Below, one piece after another: positions 44,424 to 53,380 of a stretch of DNA of 54,827 nucleotides (positions are counted from its first letter, which is position 1; the number at the start of each line of letters is the position of its first letter). This DNA is from Candidatus Kuenenia stuttgartensis (lineage in GTDB: Bacteria; Planctomycetota; Planctomycetia; Gemmatales; Gemmataceae). The notes beneath the pieces are model-generated. The model searched no databases, had not been told where the DNA came from, and saw nothing but the letters and a program-made list of their open reading frames with translations. The translations under genes were made by a program, and so were the position numbers. The stretch is from the NCBI GenBank assembly GCA_945875585.1, contig CAMCLK010000034.1:1-54827 (forward strand), given 5' to 3'.

Positions 44424-44990
44424 ATGAGTTCGAAGCAAGTGCTCAAGGACGCTGAAGAGCGTATGGAAAAAGCAGTCGGGGTTTTCTTGAATGAACTCAA
44501 GGGGCTTCGCACCGGCCGGGCTACTCCGGGTCTGGTTGAAAATCTGAGAATCGATGCCTACGGTGGCGGTTCAGAAACACCCCTCAAGCAACTCGCCCAA
44601 ATATCAGTGCCCGAACCGCAGCAAATCGTCATCAAGCCTTTTGACGCGGCGGTGCTTAAGGACATTGAGAAAGCCATTCGCTCGTCAGACCTTGGCTTGG
44701 CACCCAGCAACGACGGCAAGTTGATCCGCCTTCAGGTTCCTCCTATGTCGGGCGACCAGCGCTCCAAGCTTGCTGTCCGCGTGAAGAAGGCATCGGAAGA
44801 CGCGAAGGTTTCGTGCCGAAACGTCCGTCGCGACGGTAACAAGGTCCTGGAAACCGCCCAGAAGGCCGGCACGCTGACAGAAGACGAATTGGCCAAAGCC
44901 AAAGAAGCATGTCAGGTTATGCTGAAAAAATTTGAAGACCGCGTCGGCGAATTAGCAGATAAGAAGACCCGCGAAATTCAGGAAGGCTAA
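44424..44990 (+). CDS. frr: Ribosome recycling factor
   Basis: A 188-residue RRF, which with EF-G splits the post-termination ribosome. Conserved segments are FLNELKGLRTGRATPGLVEN, TPLKQLAQISVPEPQQIVIK, PFDAAVLKDIEKAIRSSDLG and RSKLAVRVKKASEDAKVSCR followed by NVRRD. The length is typical (about 185). The ATG at 44424 follows a strong GAGGGGAG site; the open frame to 44388 is not needed. It is probably co-transcribed with pyrH. Confidence 0.97.
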   Translation: MSSKQVLKDAEERMEKAVGVFLNELKGLRTGRATPGLVENLRIDAYGGGSETPLKQLAQISVPEPQQIVIKPFDAAVLKDIEKAIRSSDLGLAPSNDGKLIRLQVPPMSGDQRSKLAVRVKKASEDAKVSCRNVRRDGNKVLETAQKAGTLTEDELAKAKEACQVMLKKFEDRVGELADKKTREIQEG

Positions 44991-45041
44991 TCACCGTTAC
45001 CTGACTTCTATAGCGTTCCCCACTATTTCGGAGTCAATCCA

Positions 45042-48000
45042 GTGCGTTCCATCGATGATATTGTCGGATCGGCAGGTTTGTTTCCAGGGGCTGACGCGGA
45101 ATCAGGCCTTTCCTCTGCCCAAGTGGCGATCAGTCGCACCGCGCATGGGGCTAACACCCTGACCCCCATGCCGCGGGAACCGCTTTGGCGAAAGTTTCTC
45201 GGCAAATTCGACGAACCGATCATCCACATCCTTCTGGCTGCGGCACTCCTTTCAACCGTAGTTGACCTTTTCAAGGCGTCACAAACGTTTGGCTGGATCG
45301 GTTTGGTTGCATTGGCTGCATTGCTGGGCCCAGTAATTGCAGTCATTCGACTCCGCACCTTCATTCCAACCATGATGCTGCTGGCTGCCATTGTGCTGTG
45401 CGCCCTCAGTTTTGTGGGCGGACATCCGTCATTTGAAGGCTTGGCTGTGATGGTTGCTGTGGTACTGGCAACGGGTGTTGCCTTTTACAGCGAACTTAAA
45501 AGCGACCGCGAATTTGAAGTCCTTAACGCTACCAAAGACCAGATCCGCGTCAAAGTTCACCGGGACGGCCGTTTTCAGACTATTGGCATGGATGAGGTTG
45601 TTGTTGGCGACGTCGTACTGTTGGAAACAGGCGATGAAATTCCCGCTGATGGTCGCCTCATCACGGCCGTGGACCTTTCTATTGATCAATCGCTGATGAC
45701 GGGAGAGTCGGAGGCTGTCAAGAAATCGGCGGGCAAATCGCATGACACCGCTGAGGGACCCGACCAATCATCATGTGTCTACCGAGGCACACAGGTGGTG
45801 GATGGCGTTGGAACCCTGCTGGTTTGTAATGTCGGCGATGCCACCATGGTGGGCGGTATCGCCCGCACGCTATCCGAAGATGGCGGCGATGACGACGATG
45901 AAGGTGGGGAAGACGGGCCTTCAACACGTGAAGACCGTGTCCGCGAACGGCTGACAATTTCCAAAAAACCAACTCCTTTGCAAGGTAAATTGAAGCACCT
46001 TGCAGACCTGATCACTTACGCGGGTTACACGGCTGCAGCGCTCATTTTTGTCGCCATGGTTGTCAAGGGCTACCTTGATGGCGAGTTCACAGATGCGCTT
46101 TCCATTTCAAGTGTCTTTCTTGGCGCTATCGTTTATGCCGTGATTATTGTGGTGGTGGCTGTGCCCGAGGGCCTGCCCATGAGTGTTACTGTTTCGCTGG
46201 CCATGGCCATGCGGAAGATGACACGAGCCAACAGCTTGGTGCGGCAACTGGTGGCTTGCGAAACGATTGGATCAGCCACGGTAATTTGCTCCGACAAAAC
46301 GGGGACGCTCACCAAGAATCAGATGACTGTTGTTCGGGTGGCTGAAGCGGGCAAATTGACAGACCGGGGTGGTTCTGGCTGGCAGGAGTTGGAACATCGC
46401 GTGGCCCGCGAGCACGAAGGAAAATCTCTTGACTGGATGATTATCAACGCCGCTGTGAATTCCACAGCTCAGCTCGAACCCAAGGAAGGTCGCCTTGTGG
46501 TGGTGGGGAGCGGAACTGAGGGGGCATTGCTGTTCTGGTTGCAAGAATCCAAAGTTTCGTATGCCACTGCGCGTGACCGTAATCCTATCCTTTATCAGAT
46601 GCATTTTTCGTCTGAACGAAAGAGCATGACCACGGTCATTCGGCAGGGGAACAGCGCTGTAGTGTTGGTCAAAGGTGCCAGTGAGGTCATTCTCGACAGG
46701 ACCGAATTCCGCGTGAATGAAAATGGCGATGTCGTGCCATGGACGGAAGCGGACAGAACTGTGGTACGCGGGCAGATCAGTCAGGCAGCGAGCGATGCCA
46801 TGCGCACGTTGGCATTTGCCCACCGTACGCTTTCTGCCAACGAACCTACCGATCTGGACAGCCTGCATGCACACCGCGAAGCACTTGAAACCGGTTTGGT
46901 GTTTGACGGGTTTGTTGCCATTCGCGATCCGCTACGCGATGACGTGGTGGATGCCGTCAGGTCGTGTCGTGAAGCTGGTATTGGCGTGAAAATGGTGACG
47001 GGCGACAATATCGAAACAGCGCGCGCTATTGGCCGCGATATCGGCTTGTTGGCTTCTCCCGGCGCCCGGGTGATTACCAGCGCCGAGTTCGGGGCAATGT
47101 CCGACGCTCAAGCCCGCGAAATGCTGCCAAACTTGGCCATTTTGGCACGAGCACGCCCGCTGGACAAGTTCCGGTTGGTGAAGCTCCTGCAGGATGGCAA
47201 TGAAGTCGTTGCGGTGACAGGTGACGGCACGAACGATGCGCCAGCTCTCAAAAGAGCGGACGTTGGATTGGCTATGGGGATTTCCGGCACGGAAGTAGCG
47301 AAGGAAGCTAGCAAAATTGTGCTTTTGGACGATGCGTTTTCAACAATAGTCAAGGCTGTCCACTGGGGCAGGGCGCTTTATGAGAATATTCAGCGTTTTA
47401 TTCAGTTTCAGCTCACCATTAATGTGAGCGCTCTGGTGATTGCCTTCTTGGCGCCCTTCTTCGGAATCAGACCACCATTCACGGTGCTTCAGCTTCTCTG
47501 GATTAACGTGATCATGGATACGTTTGCCTCCATAGCTTTGTGCTCCGAGCCTCCGCGTGACGGCTTGATGCAATCGCCTCCCAAGCGCCGCGACGAGAGC
47601 ATTGTGACGGGGGCCATGTGGCAGTCGATACTGACAACATCTGTCTTTTATGTGATTGTCATGATGGCGTTGTTGATCATGATGAAGGGAACACCAGATC
47701 AGCCTGGATTCTTGGGTGACGCTGGCGAAACTGTGAAATGGATGGCGGAAACATCTGGCGGCAAGGTCGAACAGCTCACTTCCTTGGAGATTAAACAGTC
47801 CAAAGAAGGTGCCCATGCCATGTTTACCATGCGGCAGGTGACGATATTCTTCACGGCATATGTGTTGTTCCAAGTCTGGAACATGATCAATTGTCGGTCG
47901 TTGTCGTCGCGTGTCAGTGGGCTTTCGAATTTGGCGGGTAACCCGAACTTGTTGTTGATTGCTGCATTAATTGTGGGCTTTCAAGTGATTCTGGTTCAAT

Positions 48001-48146
48001 TCTTGGGTGCGTTGTTCAATACGGAACCGTTAACGGTTTTGGAATGGGCTTTAATCGCCCTGGCCACGTCGAGTGTTCTGATATTTGGCGAGGTTGCGCG
48101 CTTGGTGGCTGGCAACCGTTCGCCGGCTTCGAAGCAGCAAGCCTAA
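45042..48146 (+). CDS. PMCA-type (P2B) calcium-transporting P-type ATPase
   Basis: A 1034-residue P-type ATPase starting at GTG, with GGAG eight bases upstream. Motifs in order: LMTGESEAVKK (actuator), VAVPEGLPMSVTVSLAMAM (the calcium-site helix), CSDKTGTLTKNQMTVV (phosphorylated Asp), KMVTGDNIETARAIG and VTGDGTNDAPALKRADVGLA. The closing membrane part has NVSALVIAFLAPFFGIRPPF, then TVLQLLWINVIMDTFASIAL. Export of Ca2+ is the likely task. Two features are unusual: an extra hydrophobic pair between the first two spans (about 88-115 and 120-148) and an acidic loop (GDDDDEGGEDG, about 285-295) near the actuator. There is no N-terminal calmodulin-type region. It ends at the start of the palindrome array. 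Confidence 0.93.
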   Translation: MRSIDDIVGSAGLFPGADAESGLSSAQVAISRTAHGANTLTPMPREPLWRKFLGKFDEPIIHILLAAALLSTVVDLFKASQTFGWIGLVALAALLGPVIAVIRLRTFIPTMMLLAAIVLCALSFVGGHPSFEGLAVMVAVVLATGVAFYSELKSDREFEVLNATKDQIRVKVHRDGRFQTIGMDEVVVGDVVLLETGDEIPADGRLITAVDLSIDQSLMTGESEAVKKSAGKSHDTAEGPDQSSCVYRGTQVVDGVGTLLVCNVGDATMVGGIARTLSEDGGDDDDEGGEDGPSTREDRVRERLTISKKPTPLQGKLKHLADLITYAGYTAAALIFVAMVVKGYLDGEFTDALSISSVFLGAIVYAVIIVVVAVPEGLPMSVTVSLAMAMRKMTRANSLVRQLVACETIGSATVICSDKTGTLTKNQMTVVRVAEAGKLTDRGGSGWQELEHRVAREHEGKSLDWMIINAAVNSTAQLEPKEGRLVVVGSGTEGALLFWLQESKVSYATARDRNPILYQMHFSSERKSMTTVIRQGNSAVVLVKGASEVILDRTEFRVNENGDVVPWTEADRTVVRGQISQAASDAMRTLAFAHRTLSANEPTDLDSLHAHREALETGLVFDGFVAIRDPLRDDVVDAVRSCREAGIGVKMVTGDNIETARAIGRDIGLLASPGARVITSAEFGAMSDAQAREMLPNLAILARARPLDKFRLVKLLQDGNEVVAVTGDGTNDAPALKRADVGLAMGISGTEVAKEASKIVLLDDAFSTIVKAVHWGRALYENIQRFIQFQLTINVSALVIAFLAPFFGIRPPFTVLQLLWINVIMDTFASIALCSEPPRDGLMQSPPKRRDESIVTGAMWQSILTTSVFYVIVMMALLIMMKGTPDQPGFLGDAGETVKWMAETSGGKVEQLTSLEIKQSKEGAHAMFTMRQVTIFFTAYVLFQVWNMINCRSLSSRVSGLSNLAGNPNLLLIAALIVGFQVILVQFLGALFNTEPLTVLEWALIALATSSVLIFGEVARLVAGNRSPASKQQA

Positions 48147-48243
48147 AGTTATTCTTCACACATGAATTGAAGCCCGGCGGGACTCCGCTCCCGCTGGGTA
48201 ACCTGTCTGAATCAGTTAGTTTTCTATTGTGTTATCCGAGTCT

Positions 48244-49683
48244 GGTGGGACCGGCGTCCCGCCGGTCTTTTTGAGTACTTCAAGTTGCTAGAGATAGGTG
48301 CAGTTCGGTTTAGTGGAGTTTAGGTTATTGAAAAGCAGACCGGCGGGACGCCGGTCCCACCGGATAAAAAGTGATCTGACTGGTGTGACGGCTGTGGACT
48401 GTGAAATAATTGTTATGAAATTCATTTTGGTGGGACCGGCGTCCCGCCGGTCTTTTTGATTATTTCAAGTTGATAAAATGAGAAGCAATTTGTTTGAATA
48501 GAGGTTAGGTTATTAAAAAGAAGACCGGCGGGACGCCGGTCCCACCGGAAAAAATGTGATCTGACTGGTGTAGTGGCTGTGGACTGTGAAATAATTGTAT
48601 TGGAATTCAGTTTGGTGGGACCGGCGTCCTGCCGGTCTTTTTGATTATTTGAGGTTTTATGAGATAGATTCAGTTTGGTTCAGTGGGGTTAGGTTATTGA
48701 AAAGCAGACCGGCGGGACGCCGGTCCCACCGGATATTTTGAAGTAATGCTTTGTTGTTGCAATGAGTGAATCTGCAGTTTGGTGGGACCGGCGTCCCACC
48801 GGTCTTTTTGATTATTTCAAGTTGACAGAGAAAGATGCAGTTTGGTTCAGTGGGTGTTAGGTTATTGAAAAGAAGACCGGCGAGACGCCGGTCCCACCGG
48901 ACAAAAAGTGATCTGACTGGTGTGATAGCGGTGGGCTGTGAAATAATTGTTATGAAATTCAGTTTGGTGGGACCGGCGTCCCGCCGGTCTTCTTGATTAC
49001 TTCAAGTTGCTAGAGATAGGTGCAGTTCGGTTCAGTGAAGGTTAGGTTATTGAAAAGCAGACCGGCGAGACGCCGGTTCCACCGGATATTTTGAAGTAAT
49101 GCTTTGGTGTTGCAACAAGTGAATCTGCAGTTTGGTGTGACCGGCGTCCCGCCGGTCTTTTTAATTATTTCAAGTTGACAGAGAAAGATGCAGTTCGGTT
49201 TAGTGGAGCTTGGGTTATTGAAAAGAAGACCGGCGGGACGTCGGTCACACCAGATATTTTGAAATGATGCTTTCTTGTTGCAATGAATGAATCTGCAGTT
49301 TGGTGGGACCGGCGTCCCGCCGGTCTTCTTGATTATTTCAAGTTGCTAGAGAAAGATGCAGTTTGGTTCAGTGGGTGTTAGGTTATTGAAAAGAAGACCG
49401 GCGGGACGCCGGTCCCACCGGATATTTTGGAATGATGCCTTGGTGTTGCAATGAGTGAATCTGAAGTCCGGTGCGACCGGCGTCCCGCCGGTCTGCTTGA
49501 TTACTTCAAGTTGCTAGAGATATGTGCAATTTGGTTCAGCGGGGGTAACATTTTTGAAAAGAAGACCGGCGGGACGCCGGTCCCACCGGACAAAAAATGA
49601 TCTGACTGGTGTGATGGCTGTGGACTGTGAAATAATTTTTTTGGAATTCAGTTCGGTGGGACCGGCGCCCCGCCGGTCTTTTT
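48244..49683. repeat. Array of 17 alternating terminator-like palindromes between convergent genes
   Basis: Nine plus-oriented copies start near 48244, 48429, 48614, 48781, 48966, 49134, 49302, 49470 and 49655. Eight minus-oriented copies start near 48336, 48522, 48705, 48872, 49059, 49227, 49396 and 49563. Each contains the stem GACCGGCG / CGCCGGTC with a 3-base loop, flanked by GTGGG or CCCAC. Plus copies are followed by TTTTTGATTA; minus copies, read on the other strand, by T-rich CTTTTCAATAACC. Spacers come in two kinds, giving 185-bp and 167-168-bp repeats in the order A-A-B-A-B-B-B-A. The array fills the gap between the Ca2+ ATPase and the kinase gene; no gene is seen in 48147-49647. 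Most stem changes are single mismatches or wobbles. Confidence 0.93.
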
Positions 49684-52600
49684 GATTTTTTCCGGTGGTG
49701 CAGGGATTGTGGTGCGGCAGATGCGGAATCCGTTGGATGCGGCATGCAGATTCGCTTGGCCCGCCAGACGTGCCGACATCCTTGTTGCCGTTGGACTGTT
49801 GTTGAATGAACCGCCCCTGATGGCGCGAAGCGAATTGTCGCTAACGGGAACAAATCCAAGCTTGAGGGCTTGTTCCAAATCTGATTTGAGGTAGGGATCG
49901 TCGTATTTGCGGAATTCATCCATGGTCCATTCCAGAGCGTTGCCTCCAGTATCGAACAGGCCCCAATCGTTGGGTAATTTGGTTCCAGTCACCCAAAGAT
50001 GCTCCATACCATTGTTCCATGTTATGGCGTGATGATTGATATGACGTGTCGTCATACCGCAAGGATAACGCATGGTGTTTCCGGCCCGGGCTACCAGTTC
50101 CCATTCTTGTTCCGTGGGTAGCCTGTAACCAGTCCTGCGTGTGATGTCGGCATTGATGGCGATATTTGGTTTGATAGTATCGCAGCGCGGGAAACACCAT
50201 TGGCTTTCGGGAATGCCTTCCTGCTCGCTGAGCCATTGACAATAAGCAATAGCATCAAACCACGATACTCCGGTAACTGGTACATCTAGCAGTTCCCCCG
50301 GGTTCACCTTTTCCAGAGAGTTGAATCCAGGACGGAATCGTCGATATTCACCCAATGTCACTTCTCGACTACTTATTTCGAAACCATGGCGCATCTCCAC
50401 GGTATGTTTCAATTCCAAATCAACATTTCCCTGCATTGCCCTGTCAGGGTCGTCTGCTCCGGCACCCATGGAAAACGATTTTCCTGATTCCACTATTGTA
50501 AACGTTTGTCCCATGCTGTTGACTCGCCATCCCGAAAGCGTGGTCTGAGGCTTTTTTTGAATAGGTAATTTTTTGACAGCAGCGACTAATTGTGTCTGCT
50601 GTTTCCATTGTTGCCTCAATAGCCAGTCAATGGTGGCGTGGATGCCCGCATCTGGATCGTTGATAAAATCTTCAGCCAAACGATCCGCAAGCTTGGTAAG
50701 CGTGGCGGACGGAAGTGCGGCTGAAGGATAGGACCCTAAAAGTTGGAGTAGATGCCGACGCCCTGCAGTATTGGTTTCTTTAAAATATTGATCCGCGAGG
50801 CTTGCAGCAGGAATACGGAAAGGTACGGCAATGGCTCGTAATTCTGCTTGTAAGTCAGGAGCATCAATACGGTTCATGCTGGTAAAAAGGTTTTCTGGCC
50901 GGTTGAGAAAAGCCAAAGTGGCAATAGCCCGTGCCTGGATTTGACAGGCTGCATCGAGGAGCATGATTTGGTGGGGGCTGTTTTTCAGCATTCCGTTCAT
51001 TTCCACGGGTACCAGTGGTGCCATGAATGGCGCCAACCCGAATTCTGGACGTGAATTGTTGCGTGTGAAATGAACCAGTTCCGGTGCTAAACGGTCTGCT
51101 TGTTCTTTCAATCGATCAGCCATAATGGCAAATGTGCGGCCATTGGCCCGGGTTGCTACCTTCGCCAAAACCTCTGGACTGAAAGCCATGGTTGCCAATA
51201 GATGTGCTGCCGTTTCCGAGCGAAATACATTTTGGGGGTCGGCACCATCACGGGAACCTAGGTCATGGAAATGCACCAGAGGGTTACTCATAAAAGCAGA
51301 GGTTGGTTCTAGCAGCCGAAGCCAAGGAGCGAGTTCTAGAATATTTTGGTCGACCAGAGAACTGGCCAGCATGGGGCCAGCCTTCTTCCAACGATCATCC
51401 GCGGGTGTCCATGAAGATAGCAAGGTAGCCAGCCTGAGCCTTTCAGGTGCTGTGGTTTCTGGTGCGGTCATTCGCTGCCAGAAATCTGGTAGCAAACGTT
51501 CGGCCCATGGTTTCAGCCTGTTGGCATAGGAAGGCATTTCTCCCGGTGGTGCCAAACGAGCAGCATTGGCGACGCTTGACACCAATTCAGACTGCCGGGG
51601 GACCAGTGCCAGATGAAGGCGTGTCTTTGTTATGATGGCTGCCGCGGGAAGTTCTTCGAGTATCAGTGGATCTGCTATGGTGGAAAAAGAGTCGATATTT
51701 TTCAGCAGTTCCGCAATTTCATTGGGCGCGGCAGTGGCTAACTGGCCTATGTAGCCGCGTGCGCGTTCTTTCTGTTCCGCTGCGTATTTGTCGCGTGCTG
51801 CTTTTTCATCGGCTGCGCGCTTCTCCTCAGCATTTGCCAAATCTTGTTGCCTTTGCAATTCGGAGCTTTTCAATTGTTCTTCGAGACGTACTTCGGCTGT
51901 TATCTGTTCGCTGCGCAGTCGTTCCTGGTAAAATACCACCGTGCCAGCGATCATCAAAACCAACATGGAAACGGCTGCCACGATCCCAGTGGTCCGACCA
52001 GGGTTGCGTTTCATCCATTTCAAAGTTTTTTCAGCCTGGCCAACCGGGCGAGCACTGATTGGGCGGTCGTCCAGATACGCCTGCAGATCATCCGCCAGAG
52101 CAAGGGAACTGCTGTAACGCCGTTCGGCCTTTTTCTCCAGACATTTCAAGCAAATGGTGTTCAGATCAGCGGGGCAATTCGGCAATAATTGAACCACGGG
52201 CAATGGATCCGCTTCATCCAACTGTTTCAGAATCTCCCGTTGGGTCTTGCCGCGGAATGGGACCCGCCCCGTCAACATCTCGTAAAGTATTACTCCCAAT
52301 GAGTAAATATCGGCAGGTTCACGGGCCGCCGCTCCGTTCAAAGCCTGTTCCGGTGACATGTACAACACGGTACCCATAGGGCCCCCGGTTTGTGTGTGCC
52401 GGCTGGCATCTGGATCATCAGTTGTTTTCGCCAATCCGAAGTCGGCAATCTTGAGCCACGTTGGGTCCACGCCGTCCATCGTTTCGCTGGGTGCGCGCAG
52501 AAGCACATTCCCCGGCTTGAGATCGCGATGAACGATGCCTGCGGCATGCGCTACTGCCATCGCGCGTGCCAGCACGTTTATCAGCCGTGCCGCTTGCTTC

Positions 52601-53169
52601 GGCGAGGGCGTGTCTTTTTTCATCAAGTCTGCCAACGACCCGCCTTGGCAATATTCCAAAGCAAAATAAGGCATACCATCGGGGCGAACGCCAAAATCGT
52701 ACACTTGTACAATGTTGGGATGCTGCAACCGCCCGAGCGATTTGGCTTCAAGGTCAAACCGCCGCATGGCATCGGAGTCGCCCAACGCGCGATCCAGCAC
52801 CATTTTCAACGCCACTTCGCGTCCAAGCGTTTTTTGCTTGGCACGGTAAACAATTCCCATACCACCCTTGCCGAGAATTCCTAGCAGCTCGTAGCCAAAT
52901 TCTGAAGCCATGGCGATGGCTTTAGATTCTGTTGGGCCTGTTTTGTGGATGCGGCCACCCGTGATCCGGGTGTGCTCGATTACTGGTTCATGATCAACAG
53001 TTGCCCGAAAATCCGAGTGTTCGTGAGATTGAGGCGTCAACTTTTGGTTCAAAGATTCAGTGGATGGCTCCGGTACGGCCGTCGGTTCCCGTTCGCCATT
53101 CCGGGTTAAGGGAAGAGCTTGTTGTTGATTCGTGGCGTGCGAATGGCTCGGATCCGGTAATGTGTTCAT
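49648..53169 (-). CDS. Membrane Ser/Thr protein kinase with C-terminal FGE/sulfatase-modifying-factor fold
   Basis: A 1173-residue protein. After a ~90-residue disordered leader, an intact kinase domain spans about 93-365: GKGGMGIVYRAKQ (P-loop), VALKMV (Lys), IVHRDLKPGNVLL, IADFGLAKT and YMSPEQALNG. A membrane span lies at about 393-412 (TGIVAAVSMLVLMIAGTVVF), then a charged coiled coil (about 415-475) and a long helical region. The last ~250 residues are an FGE-like fold: GYRLPTEQEWELVARAGN, GGNALEWTMDEF and LRAIRGGSFNN. The active-site Cys pair of true formylglycine enzymes is absent, so this is probably a ligand-binding module. The final residues (KKTGGAPVPPN) are encoded by the last palindrome of the neighbouring array. 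Confidence 0.93.
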   Translation of the reverse strand: MNTLPDPSHSHATNQQQALPLTRNGEREPTAVPEPSTESLNQKLTPQSHEHSDFRATVDHEPVIEHTRITGGRIHKTGPTESKAIAMASEFGYELLGILGKGGMGIVYRAKQKTLGREVALKMVLDRALGDSDAMRRFDLEAKSLGRLQHPNIVQVYDFGVRPDGMPYFALEYCQGGSLADLMKKDTPSPKQAARLINVLARAMAVAHAAGIVHRDLKPGNVLLRAPSETMDGVDPTWLKIADFGLAKTTDDPDASRHTQTGGPMGTVLYMSPEQALNGAAAREPADIYSLGVILYEMLTGRVPFRGKTQREILKQLDEADPLPVVQLLPNCPADLNTICLKCLEKKAERRYSSSLALADDLQAYLDDRPISARPVGQAEKTLKWMKRNPGRTTGIVAAVSMLVLMIAGTVVFYQERLRSEQITAEVRLEEQLKSSELQRQQDLANAEEKRAADEKAARDKYAAEQKERARGYIGQLATAAPNEIAELLKNIDSFSTIADPLILEELPAAAIITKTRLHLALVPRQSELVSSVANAARLAPPGEMPSYANRLKPWAERLLPDFWQRMTAPETTAPERLRLATLLSSWTPADDRWKKAGPMLASSLVDQNILELAPWLRLLEPTSAFMSNPLVHFHDLGSRDGADPQNVFRSETAAHLLATMAFSPEVLAKVATRANGRTFAIMADRLKEQADRLAPELVHFTRNNSRPEFGLAPFMAPLVPVEMNGMLKNSPHQIMLLDAACQIQARAIATLAFLNRPENLFTSMNRIDAPDLQAELRAIAVPFRIPAASLADQYFKETNTAGRRHLLQLLGSYPSAALPSATLTKLADRLAEDFINDPDAGIHATIDWLLRQQWKQQTQLVAAVKKLPIQKKPQTTLSGWRVNSMGQTFTIVESGKSFSMGAGADDPDRAMQGNVDLELKHTVEMRHGFEISSREVTLGEYRRFRPGFNSLEKVNPGELLDVPVTGVSWFDAIAYCQWLSEQEGIPESQWCFPRCDTIKPNIAINADITRRTGYRLPTEQEWELVARAGNTMRYPCGMTTRHINHHAITWNNGMEHLWVTGTKLPNDWGLFDTGGNALEWTMDEFRKYDDPYLKSDLEQALKLGFVPVSDNSLRAIRGGSFNNSPTATRMSARLAGQANLHAASNGFRICRTTIPAPPEKIKKTGGAPVPPN

Positions 53170-53270
53170 GAGAGGTAATTACCTAACGACATCAACACAA
53201 TCAAGTTAATAAGAGCACAGCTAATACTACATTAAAATGTAAAGACATCCCACCATCCAACGAAAATTCC

Positions 53271-53299
53271 TTGACATTTTGCATCAAAAGAAATAAAAT
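53271..53299 (+). promoter_or_regulatory. Near-consensus sigma-70 promoter for the repetitive secreted protein
   Basis: TTGACA (53271-53276), a 17-base spacer and TAAAAT (53294-53299) match the vegetative consensus at 11 of 12 positions. A start site near 53306 would give a ~75-base leader before the ATG at 53381. It lies in the 211-bp AT-rich gap between the divergent kinase and secreted-protein genes. Confidence 0.65.
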
Positions 53300-53380
53300 A
53301 AGCATGTTCAATTATTTGTAGAAAATTAATAGCTTTCCTTTTCCAGCGCATAATAAATCATCTTAAGTGTGGAGGTAGTT

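Noticed and set aside
48244..49683. Possible CRISPR array or minisatellite gene
   Set aside because: Spacers fall into two conserved classes and palindromes alternate in strand; no open frame spans the array.
49536..49919. A 127-codon minus-strand open frame
   Set aside because: It reads the palindromes and the kinase 3' end in another frame; its peptide is the usual translation of the palindrome.
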